Assembly: GCF_000178855.1 (NCBI RefSeq) | Contig: NZ_ADVG01000004.1 | Span: forward strand, 1,984,001 to 2,048,000 | From: Ktedonobacter racemifer DSM 44963 | Lineage (GTDB): Bacteria > Chloroflexota > Ktedonobacteria > Ktedonobacterales > Ktedonobacteraceae | DNA: 64,000 nucleotides | Direction: 5' to 3' | Part shown: piece after piece, positions 1-7,726 of the stretch | Position numbering within the stretch: position 1 is the first letter of the stretch | Layout: each line of letters starts with the position of its first letter | Notes under the pieces: generated by a model | The model's input: only the letters and a program-made list of their open reading frames with translations | What the model was told of the DNA's origin: nothing | Database searches by the model: none | Made by a program: the position numbers and the translations under genes

Positions 1-326
1 ATGCCAGCCTCTTTCGCGTTCTGCTCAAACGTCTGAATCTGGAGCGCGGCCTTGGCATCCACGACCGGGACGCTGCTGCGTTTGCTCTGTACCTGTACCG
101 GCGTGGTAGGAATACTGTGATCGACCACGCCAAAGGTCGCATCTGGACGACGCACGCGCCGACTGGCCTGCCATAACGCCGCGAAAGATTGGGGCGAGGT
201 CACCTCGTGGACGAGATGGCGGTCAATATAGAGGAGCGTACCCTGCCCCAGTTCTTCGCTGATCGCGTGTGCTTCCCAGATCTTTTCGAAGAGTGTGCGT
301 GGATGGGAGGATGTAGCCTGATCCAT
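1..326 (-). CDS. leuC: 3-isopropylmalate dehydratase large subunit, N-terminal part
   Basis: First 108 residues of LeuC, which with LeuD converts 2-isopropylmalate to 3-isopropylmalate in leucine synthesis in the cytoplasm. The gene leaves the window at its left edge, so the iron-sulfur cysteines are not visible. Seen: TLFEKIW at residues 11-17, LLYIDRHLVHEVTSP at 31-45 and VVDHSIPT at 67-74, in the order and spacing of the LeuC/aconitase N terminus. The ATG at 326 is preceded by an AAAGAGG ribosome binding site. It is divergent from a LysR-type gene starting at 464, which suggests (inference) that this regulator controls leuC. Confidence 0.93.
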   Translation of the reverse strand, partial: MDQATSSHPRTLFEKIWEAHAISEELGQGTLLYIDRHLVHEVTSPQSFAALWQASRRVRRPDATFGVVDHSIPTTPVQVQSKRSSVPVVDAKAALQIQTFEQNAKEAG

Positions 327-377
327 AGCAAATTACCTCTTTCTTAGCGTTACGTTGATTATCAGGTCTTTACGGAA

Positions 378-398
378 CAGTATAACGGCGCTATACTG
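378..398. promoter_or_regulatory. Inverted repeat, possible LysR operator
   Basis: Arms CAGTATA and TATACTG are separated by 7 bases and match perfectly, in the 137-base gap between divergent leuC and the LysR gene. Dyads of this size and position are typical sites for LysR-type proteins. Assignment to this regulator is inference. Confidence 0.5.
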
Positions 399-463
399 AT
401 ATGTCTAATACCTATTTTTTAGGTTTGTGATGCTTCCTTGTTATCAAGCCTTGAAGGAAAAGC

Positions 464-1363
464 ATGGAACTGCGCCAATTAACCTATTTTTTGACTGCGG
501 CCCAGACGCAGAATTTTCGCAAGGCGGCTGAATTATGCCTGGTGGCCCAGCCAGCGCTCAGTCGCCAGATCGCGGCCCTGGAGGAGGAGTTGGGCATCGC
601 GCTCTTTCGCCGGGTGAAGCAGCGCGTGGTGCTTACGACCGCCGGGCAGGAGTTTGCCAGCTATGTCAAGAATGCCCTTGATACCTTACAGCAGGGGCAA
701 TTTGCGATGTCGCGCTTGCAACAGGGCCAGAGTGGAACGCTGCTCATCGGGTGCAATGAATCGCTGGCAACGGCAGTCCTGCCCGAGGTCTTCGCGCGCT
801 TTCGCGCCTCTTATCCCGATGTGCGCCTAAAAGTGAGCGTGAATCGTACTGACGAGGTGATCGCGCTGGTGGAGACGGGCGAGGTTGATGTAGGCCTGAT
901 CTTTGATCCCGATGTGCGTTCAGAGATTGTTGTGTTACGCGAACTCTTTCGCCAGCAGCTCCAGGTACTGGTGGCCTCCTCGCATCCACTCGCGTACCTG
1001 GAGCCACACCAGGTCACCTTGCAGTGCATCCTGCAAGAACCGCTGATTTTATTGGATGAGTCAGCCAGGCTGCGCAAAGTGCTCGACCGCATCTTATTGC
1101 AGCGTGGCTTTAGCATCTCGCCCAGCGTGGAAATCAGCTCAGTGGAGGCGCTGAAAGAACTGGTGCGTCATGGGAGTGGAGTAACGCTGATCTCGCCCGC
1201 CCTCATGCGTTCCGCCCACCACGAGGGGCTAACCCTGCTCCCTATCGCCGATTTGCAGGAGGAGTTTATCTACGCGCTGGTCTACCGGCGTTTCGGCACC
1301 ATTCCTCTGCTAGCACGCCAGTTTATCGATATCGTGCTGCAAACCGAGGCGCCAGTAGAATAA
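464..1363 (+). CDS. LysR family transcriptional regulator
   Basis: A 299-residue LysR-type regulator of normal family length. The N-terminal winged helix-turn-helix (about residues 1-60) shows MELRQLTYFLTAA, NFRKAAELC, QPALSRQIAALEEELG and LFRR. The rest (about 90-295) is the periplasmic-binding-like effector domain with the usual LLIGCNESLA entry strand. An AAGGAAAAGC site lies just before the ATG. It is divergent from leuC with a dyad between them, so a role in leucine synthesis with a pathway intermediate as effector is plausible but not shown. Similar proteins also control aromatic degradation (BenM/CatM type). Confidence 0.9.
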   Translation: MELRQLTYFLTAAQTQNFRKAAELCLVAQPALSRQIAALEEELGIALFRRVKQRVVLTTAGQEFASYVKNALDTLQQGQFAMSRLQQGQSGTLLIGCNESLATAVLPEVFARFRASYPDVRLKVSVNRTDEVIALVETGEVDVGLIFDPDVRSEIVVLRELFRQQLQVLVASSHPLAYLEPHQVTLQCILQEPLILLDESARLRKVLDRILLQRGFSISPSVEISSVEALKELVRHGSGVTLISPALMRSAHHEGLTLLPIADLQEEFIYALVYRRFGTIPLLARQFIDIVLQTEAPVE

Positions 1364-1511
1364 CAGTCTTACCGACCCCGCGCTCGAAAGCCCCTCTGCA
1401 TCAGCCATGGGGATGAAGGGCGCGTTCCTTGTTGGAGAGGGAAATGGGGGTAGCGTTTTTCAAGAACATATGTTCTTGGCAGAAGGTAGCTCTTCGTTTA
1501 TACTGTTTTCT

Positions 1512-1977
1512 ATGGGCGAAACCTACAAAAGCAACCGGAACGTGTTCTCTAGTTGCCCTTCTCACGTGGTCTGGTGTCCGCGCATATCGGCGAAGGGGGC
1601 ATGTGCAAGGAATCGACGAACGACTCATGCACATGCCCCGTGAGGTCTGCCAGGAACATCAGGCAGAGATCGAAGAACTCGATGTGGTGCCTGAACAGGT
1701 CCATCTCGCAAGTGAGCGTCGATCCCCAATGTGGCATTCATCGTCTCATGAAGCTGGTCAAAGGTCGTTCTTCCCGCCTACTACGTCAAGAATTTCCTGT
1801 CTTGACGCGAACATTGCCAACCCTGTAGACCAAGAGGTATTGTGTTACCACCACGGGAGGAGCACCGCTTGCTGTTATCAAAGAGTGCATTGAGCAACAA
1901 AAGCATGTCGAAGAACGCATCAAACAAGCCGAAGAAAGAAGCGAAACCCCGAAAAACCTATCAATTTCGCATCTATC
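1512..1977 (+). pseudogene. tnpA: IS200-type TnpA transposase, frameshifted remnant
   Basis: Three reading frames together spell an IS200/IS605 Y1 transposase. MGETYKSNRNVF and SHVVWCPR start at 1512 in one frame. IDERLMHMPREVCQEHQAEI and ELDVVPEQVHLAS follow in a second, from about 1600. VSVDPQCGIHRLMKLVKGRS and SRLLRQEFP follow in a third, from about 1715. A TAG at 1826-1828 replaces the Trp usual in LPTLW, followed by TKRYCVTTTGGAPLAVI. The HxH-like site of the family (HVH) survives as text, but two frameshifts and a stop make the gene nonfunctional. Its end overlaps the start of tnpB, as is usual in these elements. Confidence 0.8.
1905..1977 (+). pseudogene. tnpB: 5' exon of TnpB interrupted by the intron
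   Basis: The ATG at 1905 opens a frame reading MSKNASNKPKKEAK then PRKTYQFRIY, the beta-strand that begins TnpB proteins. The frame then meets GTGCG, the standard 5' end of group II introns. The matching continuation PTHKQVHTLQAWL begins at 4361 after the intron. Joining the two gives KTYQFRIY-PTHKQ, a normal TnpB N terminus, apart from a base of uncertainty at the junction. Confidence 0.65.
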
Positions 1978-2550
1978 GTGCGACCCGTTTTGCTCCAAAC
2001 CATGATAAATGGGGGACGAGCAGCGGTGTTTTTTTTTTGAAAGACACTGACAACTGTTTCTCTGACGAGAGGCGCAATTCCTCTCTCATTCGATAGGAAT
2101 GGATAGCATCATCCCCACTGTAGCGACTGGCCCTCAATCAGTGAAGCGGGATGAAACGGGGGATGCCTCATAAACCTGATGTGAGGACACCTTCTAGCTG
2201 GCTACTACGGTGAGAAGCCTGTCTAACAAGGCAGATAAAACGAATGCATGACTGAACCATCGTTACGGAAAACTGGCTTACGCAGGATAACAAGCCAGCC
2301 CAAAACGGGAACGAGTCGAGTACACAATGGAGATGGTACAGCTCCATTGCCTATCTGTCAGGACTCCGGTGGAGAATGCACACCTACGGTAGCGAAAAAC
2401 AGAGCAACGGAACGGAGTAACCGCGTGTTTGCTCTCATGGGGGTCGATACCATGAGCAGGTGCCAACCGCAAGCAGCACGACGGAAGGATTGTCCAAGAA
2501 GCGAATGCCTCTCGGAAAGCGAGAGGATAGGCTGACGTGGACACAGTTGT

Positions 2551-3189
2551 ATGGAAAGTAGAAGATCAAGTACGATAGCAAATAGGAAAGCACCCAGGAT
2601 CAAGAAGAAAATTGACCCTGAGAGTGAGGCTTGGAACAAGTTGCCCTGGCGCAAGTTTGAGCAGCATGTCTACCGCATCCAAAAGAGAATCTACCGAGCC
2701 AGTCAACGTGGCAATCAACGTGCAGTCCAAAAACTTCAAAAGCTCTTGATGAAATCGGAAGCAGCAAGGCTTCTTGCTGTACGCCGCGTCTCACAGGATA
2801 ACCAGGGCAAGAAAACAGCGGGGGTTGATGGAGTGAAGAACTTGAAACCTCAACAGAGGCGACAGGTGGCATCGCTCATTCATCCCAAACAATGGCCGCA
2901 GAAAGTAAAACCAGTCCGAAGGGTATTTATCCCCAAGCCTGGAAAAAACGAACAACGGCCTTTAGGGATTCCTACGATGTATGAGCGCGGACGACAATGT
3001 CTTGTGAAATCCGCGCTCGAACCAGAATGGGAAGCTCGCTTTGAGGTGAACAGCTATGGTTTTCGCCCTGGACGATCCTGTCACGATGCTATCGCAGCAA
3101 TCTTTCTGGATATCGGAAAAAGGCAAAATATGTCCTTGACGCTGACATCCGGGGCTGTTTCGATAACATTGACCAGACAGCACTCTTGA
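2551..3189 (+). pseudogene. ltrA: Group II intron reverse transcriptase, N-terminal part (frameshifted)
   Basis: N-terminal 190 or so residues of the intron-encoded protein: RT0 and RT1 to RT3 blocks including RRVFIPKPGKNEQRPLGIPT and YGFRPGRSCHDAI. After residue 190 the frame reads nonsense (RQNMSLTLTS). The true continuation KYVLDADIRGCFDNIDQT is present one frame away from about 3120. The run AAAA at 3117-3120 would restore the frame if it had one more A, giving I-G-K-K-A-K-Y-V-L-D-A-D. So a single-base loss in a homopolymer, real or a sequencing error, separates this part from the next. Confidence 0.85.
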
Positions 3190-4355
3190 AAAAACTTCAG
3201 ACCTATCCACGTCTGAGACAGACCGTCCAGGCCTGGCTCAAATCGGGAGTCATGACAGAGGGGGAATTCACACCTACAACCAGCGGAACCCCGCAGGGTG
3301 GCGTTGTCTCTCCTTTACTCATGAATATAGCGTTGTACGGGCTGGAAGAGGCTCTCAAAGGCGTAAAGAGGACCACAAGGGATAAACCCCAAATGGTACG
3401 ATACGCCGATGATCTAGTGGTCTTTCATTCAACGCTAGAAACCATCCTTGAAGTGAAAACAAGAATCAATGACTGGTTAAGGGACATGGGACTGGAACTG
3501 AAGCCAAGTAAAACGAGAATAAGCCACACGCTCACACCCTATGAAGGAAATGTGGGATTCGAGTTTCTAGGATTTTCCATCCGGCAATATCCGGTAGGAA
3601 AGAACCGTACAGGGACAAACTCACAAGGCACTCCGCTTGGCTTCAAAACGATCATCAAACCGAGCAAAGAAGCCGTCAAACGACACATAGCCCAGATGAA
3701 GCAGCAAATCAACAAACGGAGATCAGCGCCGCAAGGACAACTGATTAAGGAACTTTCTGCCATCATCAGGGGATGGTCCAACTACTACAGAACAGTCTGC
3801 TCCAAGGCTGAGTACAGTAGATGTGACTACATTCTTCAGCAACAGCTATGGTCGTGGGCAATTCGTAGGCACCCAAACAAAAACAGACATTGGATTAGGC
3901 AAAGGTACTGGAAGAGAGGCGAAGGCCAATACAGCATCTTTGCAACCTCCGAAGATTATGACCTGAGAAGGCATGATGCGACGAAGATCCAACGACATGT
4001 CAAAGTAAAAGGTGCTGCCAGCCCCTATGACGGAAACCTCATGTATTGGAGCCAACGACTGAAAAACCACCCAACAACGAGAGGAACACTGGCGATGCTG
4101 CTTCTGAAGCAGCAAGGCAAGTGTAGATGGTGCGATTTGCAGTTCCGCGAAGGAGATCAAATCGAGATAGACCACATCACTCCTAAAAGTGAGGGAGGAG
4201 GAGAGGAACTGAGTAACAAGTGTGCTCTCCACCGACATTGCCACGACCAAAGACATGGTACCCATAACAAGGGCCATATGATTGAGGAGCCGAGTGAAGA
4301 GAAATCTTCATGCTCGGTTTTGCAGACGAGCGGATGGGGCGACCCATGCGCTTAG
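3186..4355 (+). pseudogene. ltrA: Group II intron reverse transcriptase, C-terminal part with maturase and HNH domains
   Basis: Continuation of the intron protein. RT blocks 4-7 contain SGTPQGGVVSPLLMN and the catalytic MVRYADDLVVF. A maturase (domain X) region follows with IKELSAIIRGWSNYYRTVCS, then a C-terminal HNH endonuclease with CRWC, IEIDHITPKSEGG and HRHCHDQRH. These are the parts used to splice the intron, cut the second target strand and prime reverse transcription. The YADD aspartates and HNH histidines are intact, so only the upstream frameshift looks disabling. The ORF ends inside domains V-VI of the intron RNA. Confidence 0.88.
4287..4320 (+). ncRNA. Group II intron domain V
   Basis: A 34-base hairpin, GAGCCGAGTG-AAGA-GAAA-TCTT-CATGCTCGGTTT, with the AGC triad, a GAAA tetraloop and the two-base bulge expected of the catalytic domain V. 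A domain VI stem follows directly. Confidence 0.85.
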
Positions 4356-4360
4356 TTTAT

Positions 4361-5498
4361 CCGACCCACAAGCAAGTGCACACGCTTCAAGCGTGGCTTG
4401 GCTTGTGCTGTGAGGTCTACAATGCAGCGCTCGATGAACGCAAAAGTGCCTATCGCATGGCTGGTATCTCCCTCTCCTATGAATCTCAATGTGCCGAATT
4501 GCCAGGGTGCAAGCGCGTCCGACCGGAACTGGGGGGAGGTGCCATCGCAAGTGCTGCAAGATGCAGTGAAACGAGTGGACCGGGCATTCGATGACTTCTT
4601 CCGGCGAGTGGAGAACAGAGAGGTGCCAGGATATCCGAGGTTTCGCTCGCGTTCGCGCTATGCTTCTTTGACATTTAAACAGTACGGCAATAGCTTCAAC
4701 CTTCTCCCAGGGACCAAAGGGAACAAAGGGACGCTTGTCCTCACGAAATTGGGGCATGTCAAGATGATCATGCATCGACCAATCAAAGGAACCCCAAAAA
4801 CAGCCATTGTCCAACGGACCCAAACGGGAAAGTGGTTTGTCAGTATCAGTGTCGAGATCCCAAAGGAAGAAGTGCTCTCGTCGCGACTTCCAGAAGCGGG
4901 GGAAGCCGTTGGGATTGACGTGGGACTCTCTACCTTTGCCTATCTCTCGACCGGAGAAGCGATTGCCAATCCGCGCTTTTTCCGGGCTGAGGCGGCGGCG
5001 CTTGCTCGTGTCCAGCGCAAGCTGTCGAAGGCTCCCAAAGGGAGCAAAAAGCGGACGAAGAAGCGCAAAGTGGTGGCTCGGGTGTATGAACGGATTGGGA
5101 ATCGAAGAAAGAACTTCATTGAGCAAGAGGTCTGCAAGCTCATGAAACGATTCGGGTTGCTTGCGGTGGAAGCGCTGGTGGTGCGGAATATGATTCGCAA
5201 CCCGAAACTGGCAAAAAGCATTGCTGATGTCTCGTGGTCGCAGTTTTTCGGACGGTTGCAAGCCAAAGCGGAAGAGGCTTGGCGGCAAGTCGTGCGAGTG
5301 AATCCGGCCTACACGAGCCAAACCTGCTCGGCGTGCGGGCATCGCCAGCCGATGCCGCTCTCTGTCCGGGTCTATGAGTGTCCCCATTGTGGTCTGGTCA
5401 TCGACCGAGACCACAACGGGAGCAAAAACATCCTTGTAGAAGTCTTCATTGCTGTGGGACGACACAGCCGCGTCATTCCAGAAGCCCCCGGCTTGTAG
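4361..5498 (+). pseudogene. tnpB: TnpB RNA-guided nuclease, 3' exon, frameshifted
   Basis: Main body of an IS605-type TnpB. The first part (PTHKQVHTLQAWLGLCCEVY up to CKRVRPE) is in one frame. From about 4532 the text continues one frame over as NWGEVPSQVLQDAVKRVDRA; one extra base in GAACTGGGGGGAGG explains the shift. The RuvC residues are visible: Asp in GIDVGLSTFAYL, Glu in LLAVEALVVRNM and Asp in VIDRDHNGSKNIL. So is the zinc ribbon CSACGH...CPHCG. The nuclease core is therefore intact, and damage lies only in the intron insertion and the one shift. A frame starting at 4398 keeps 366 residues and might still be made as a shortened protein. Confidence 0.8.
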
Positions 5499-5506
5499 CC
5501 GTGGGG
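5485..5506 (+). ncRNA. Right-end hairpin of the IS605 element (omega RNA end)
   Basis: Stem CCCC-CGGCT / AGCCG-TGGGG with loop TGT and one bulged T, overlapping the tnpB stop codon at 5496-5498. Hairpins at this place form the right end of IS605 elements and the scaffold end of the TnpB guide RNA. Exact RNA limits are not visible. Confidence 0.55.
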
Positions 5507-5536
5507 AGTCGTCACTAACTCGAACCTGAGACCTTG

Positions 5537-7003
5537 CTAGAGAACCTGAAGTGCCCTCTCAAGAACAGGATCATGGCCAGCGGCCAGATCTGCCGGCGTG
5601 GGATACACCTCATCGTCGGGCGGCACGCCGATGCCAGAGATAACCTCTCCGGCAGGTCCTTGCATAAATGCGACAGGCACCGTTACGACGCTCCCATCGT
5701 CGAGAAAGAAGTCACTGGACGGTCCAGAGGCTATGCCCGCCGTTCTTTCTCCCACCAGGCGTCCCAGGTGGAGATCTTGAATATCCATAGCGGTCGCCTC
5801 GCAGGCAGACGCGCAGCCGCGATCAATCAACGCAACCAGGCGCACATGGTACAATGGGATACCATCATCCGTTCTCATATCTGAGCGTTGCCCCTGCCTG
5901 TCAACTGTGCTTGAGATGACCTGATTGTGGACAAACATACTGATAATACGCCTCTGTTCTTCGGCATCTCCCCCGCCGTTCCCGCGCATATCGAGAATCA
6001 CGCCCTTGAGTTGCGCTCCGGCCTCTTGCACGGCCTGGTTGATCTGTTCATAGACGCCTCTTTGAAATTGGGTGAAGTGCACATACAGGATGTTCCCAGA
6101 CAGCATCCGGGTGGAGACGAGAGGATCGGCTGGATACGCGGCAGGAGTCAGGCTCACACGTATCGTGCTATCAGCACCCGGATGCTGTATCTGTAACTGG
6201 ACCAGCCCCGAACCCGAGAGCGGGCTTATTACCGCCTGTACTGGCTTTTGATTGATAAAAGGGGGAAAGCCGTTGATCGTGATGATGGTATCGCCGGGTC
6301 GCAAGCCAGCCTGCCCCGCCGGGCTGCCGGGATCAACGCTGCGAATAGAAAGCGGAGGCGAGCTTTGCGCGAACTGCTCGGGACTATAGAAAGGGAGATG
6401 AATACCCAGCCCTGTCCGCGTGCCAGGTGGGGCAGACTCTCCGCCCCTCGTATTATCCCTCGGGGGTGGCATGTAATTGGCATGATCATCATGCAAGCCG
6501 TCCACCATCCCGGTAATCGCCGCCGCCACAAGTCCTTGCTGGTTCGACGACAGATGCGCTGTCATCGTCGTATAGGTCCGCTCAAATGCCTGCCAGTCCA
6601 CCTGGCGATCACCGGTCAGCGCGGGCAAGACAGCGCTGCGCTGGTCCTGATGCTGTTGAACAAGGTAGTTGACCATCCCGCTCATCGCGTGCTGGAGCAG
6701 GCTCCGGGGATCGAGAACGGTTGGATAGGTATCGAGAATACAGTTATATGCCTGTTTGATGGCATGTATACTACTGGGGGCCGGGTTTTCGACTGACTGG
6801 GATTGCGTGCCGCACGATGAGCTTCCTGACACGATGGGAGGTGCCGCCCTCCAGGTGAGATACAGAAAACTTGCCGCGACCAGGCCCACTACAATCACAA
6901 GGCACACCAGTCTGGCACTATCTTGCCGCCACCACTGCTTCTCGGGGAGAGACGCCTTTGTCTCTCCCTGGGCAAGCGCTGGTTTTTCGCTTACTTTATT
7001 CAT
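5537..7003 (-). CDS. Membrane-anchored S41 family peptidase with PDZ domain
   Basis: A 488-residue protein with one N-terminal membrane segment (about 31-50), so the body is outside the membrane. A PDZ domain near residues 215-290 shows SVDPGSPAGQAGLRPGDTII. The S41 core shows VILDMRGNGGGDAEEQ and RGCASACEATAMD, with Ser about 399 as nucleophile, then LVGERTAGIASG. In CtpA-type enzymes the last motif carries the catalytic Lys. Here it is absent, as in IRBP-like S41 members, so the mechanism or activity may differ. It is last in a minus-strand set with an ABC exporter (7727-11007) and a 207-residue anchored protein. A link to exported peptide processing is inference. Confidence 0.85.
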   Translation of the reverse strand: MNKVSEKPALAQGETKASLPEKQWWRQDSARLVCLVIVVGLVAASFLYLTWRAAPPIVSGSSSCGTQSQSVENPAPSSIHAIKQAYNCILDTYPTVLDPRSLLQHAMSGMVNYLVQQHQDQRSAVLPALTGDRQVDWQAFERTYTTMTAHLSSNQQGLVAAAITGMVDGLHDDHANYMPPPRDNTRGGESAPPGTRTGLGIHLPFYSPEQFAQSSPPLSIRSVDPGSPAGQAGLRPGDTIITINGFPPFINQKPVQAVISPLSGSGLVQLQIQHPGADSTIRVSLTPAAYPADPLVSTRMLSGNILYVHFTQFQRGVYEQINQAVQEAGAQLKGVILDMRGNGGGDAEEQRRIISMFVHNQVISSTVDRQGQRSDMRTDDGIPLYHVRLVALIDRGCASACEATAMDIQDLHLGRLVGERTAGIASGPSSDFFLDDGSVVTVPVAFMQGPAGEVISGIGVPPDDEVYPTPADLAAGHDPVLERALQVL

Positions 7004-7038
7004 AAGTATCTTCGCTCCTTACTATGAGACCAGTTCTC

Positions 7039-7662
7039 TCAAGACTTCTTTCCTTGTGAAGATCTAAGGAATGCCTCTATTATATTCAAATTCATGTCAT
7101 CCTGATTCATCCCGTGAATAGTCTGATCTGCCTGTTGGTGTGTTAACACATGCTGTTGTACCAGTGCTGCATGAGCCTGTTGAACCGCTGTAGCCTCTAT
7201 CGTATGGAGCTGGTCCTGTGAAATCCCCTGTGTCTGGGCAAGGTCGTTCAACCATTCTGTCGCCTGGGGTGAAGAGATCTCCGCTCCTCCATGACTGGCA
7301 GGAGTTTGCGTTGCAAGAACGGTAGAGCGGAAGTTGTCCTGTATCTGCTGCTCGGTCATATGCATTCCCTGAGCAAACTGCGCTCTCAATGTTTGCCAGT
7401 ACACAGCTGGGTAGTTATCCCAAGGAGCCGAGCCGCTGCTCGTGCTAGTAGTGCTAGGCCCCCCCTTTTTCGCTGTTTGTGTTGGTGACGCACTGTTTGT
7501 TGTGTACACCCGCCAGACGGCCACGAGCCCACCACCCAGGATGACGGTCACACCCAGCAGAAGGAGAACAGGCATAAGGCGCCAGCCTGTCTGCCGCTGT
7601 GGCTTTTGTTGCAATAGCTCCGCTATTTGTCCTTCTTTTGCTTGTTCTTCCTCGTTCAGCAT
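7039..7662 (-). CDS. Hypothetical membrane-anchored protein
   Basis: 207 residues with no recognised family. A charged N terminus (MLNEEEQAKE) is followed by one membrane segment at about 29-50, a Ser/Thr-rich linker (about 55-80) and a mostly helical, Gln/His-rich extracytoplasmic part with repeated Q-x-x-H/Q spacing (AQTQGISQDQLH, QQAHAALVQQHVLTHQQADQ). It lies 35 bases upstream of the S41 peptidase and 64 bases downstream of the ABC permease in the same direction, so it is probably co-transcribed. A role as substrate or adaptor of that peptidase or exporter is speculation. Confidence 0.7.
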   Translation of the reverse strand: MLNEEEQAKEGQIAELLQQKPQRQTGWRLMPVLLLLGVTVILGGGLVAVWRVYTTNSASPTQTAKKGGPSTTSTSSGSAPWDNYPAVYWQTLRAQFAQGMHMTEQQIQDNFRSTVLATQTPASHGGAEISSPQATEWLNDLAQTQGISQDQLHTIEATAVQQAHAALVQQHVLTHQQADQTIHGMNQDDMNLNIIEAFLRSSQGKKS

Positions 7663-7726
7663 AGCTTCAATCCTTCCATTATTTCATCAAACTTCATTCG
7701 ATCTTGAATGGTGCTGCTGATGTATG

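Larger units (their letters stand above)
1978..4360 (+). mobile_element. Group II intron with reverse transcriptase ORF
   Basis: A self-splicing retroelement of about 2.38 kb. It starts with GTGCG at 1978. Some 570 bases of ribozyme 5' domains precede the ORF. The ORF encodes a reverse transcriptase, maturase and HNH endonuclease, now frameshifted. Domain V is at 4287-4320 and a domain VI hairpin (ATGGG-GCGA-CCCAT) at about 4325-4352, and the intron ends in AT near 4360. It sits inside tnpB. The exact 3' boundary is uncertain by one base: the tnpB frame fits best if one more C is excluded. Confidence 0.8.
1390..5530 (+). mobile_element. Decayed IS200/IS605-type element split by a group II intron
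   Basis: The order is broken tnpA, overlapping start of tnpB, a group II intron, then the rest of tnpB. Outer limits are estimated. The left limit is near a hairpin-prone stretch at about 1393-1428 (GCCC/GGGC and CATC/GATG pairs). The right limit lies just after the hairpin at 5485-5506. This element type moves as single-stranded DNA with hairpin ends and makes no target duplication, so exact ends cannot be read from flanking repeats. Confidence 0.7.

Noticed and set aside
1429..1893. 154-codon ORF as an intact gene
   Set aside because: It is the middle frame of the broken IS200 TnpA, with N- and C-terminal parts in other frames.
4308..5465. 385-codon minus-strand frame over tnpB
   Set aside because: TnpB RuvC and zinc-ribbon motifs are clear on the plus strand; the antisense text is composition-driven.
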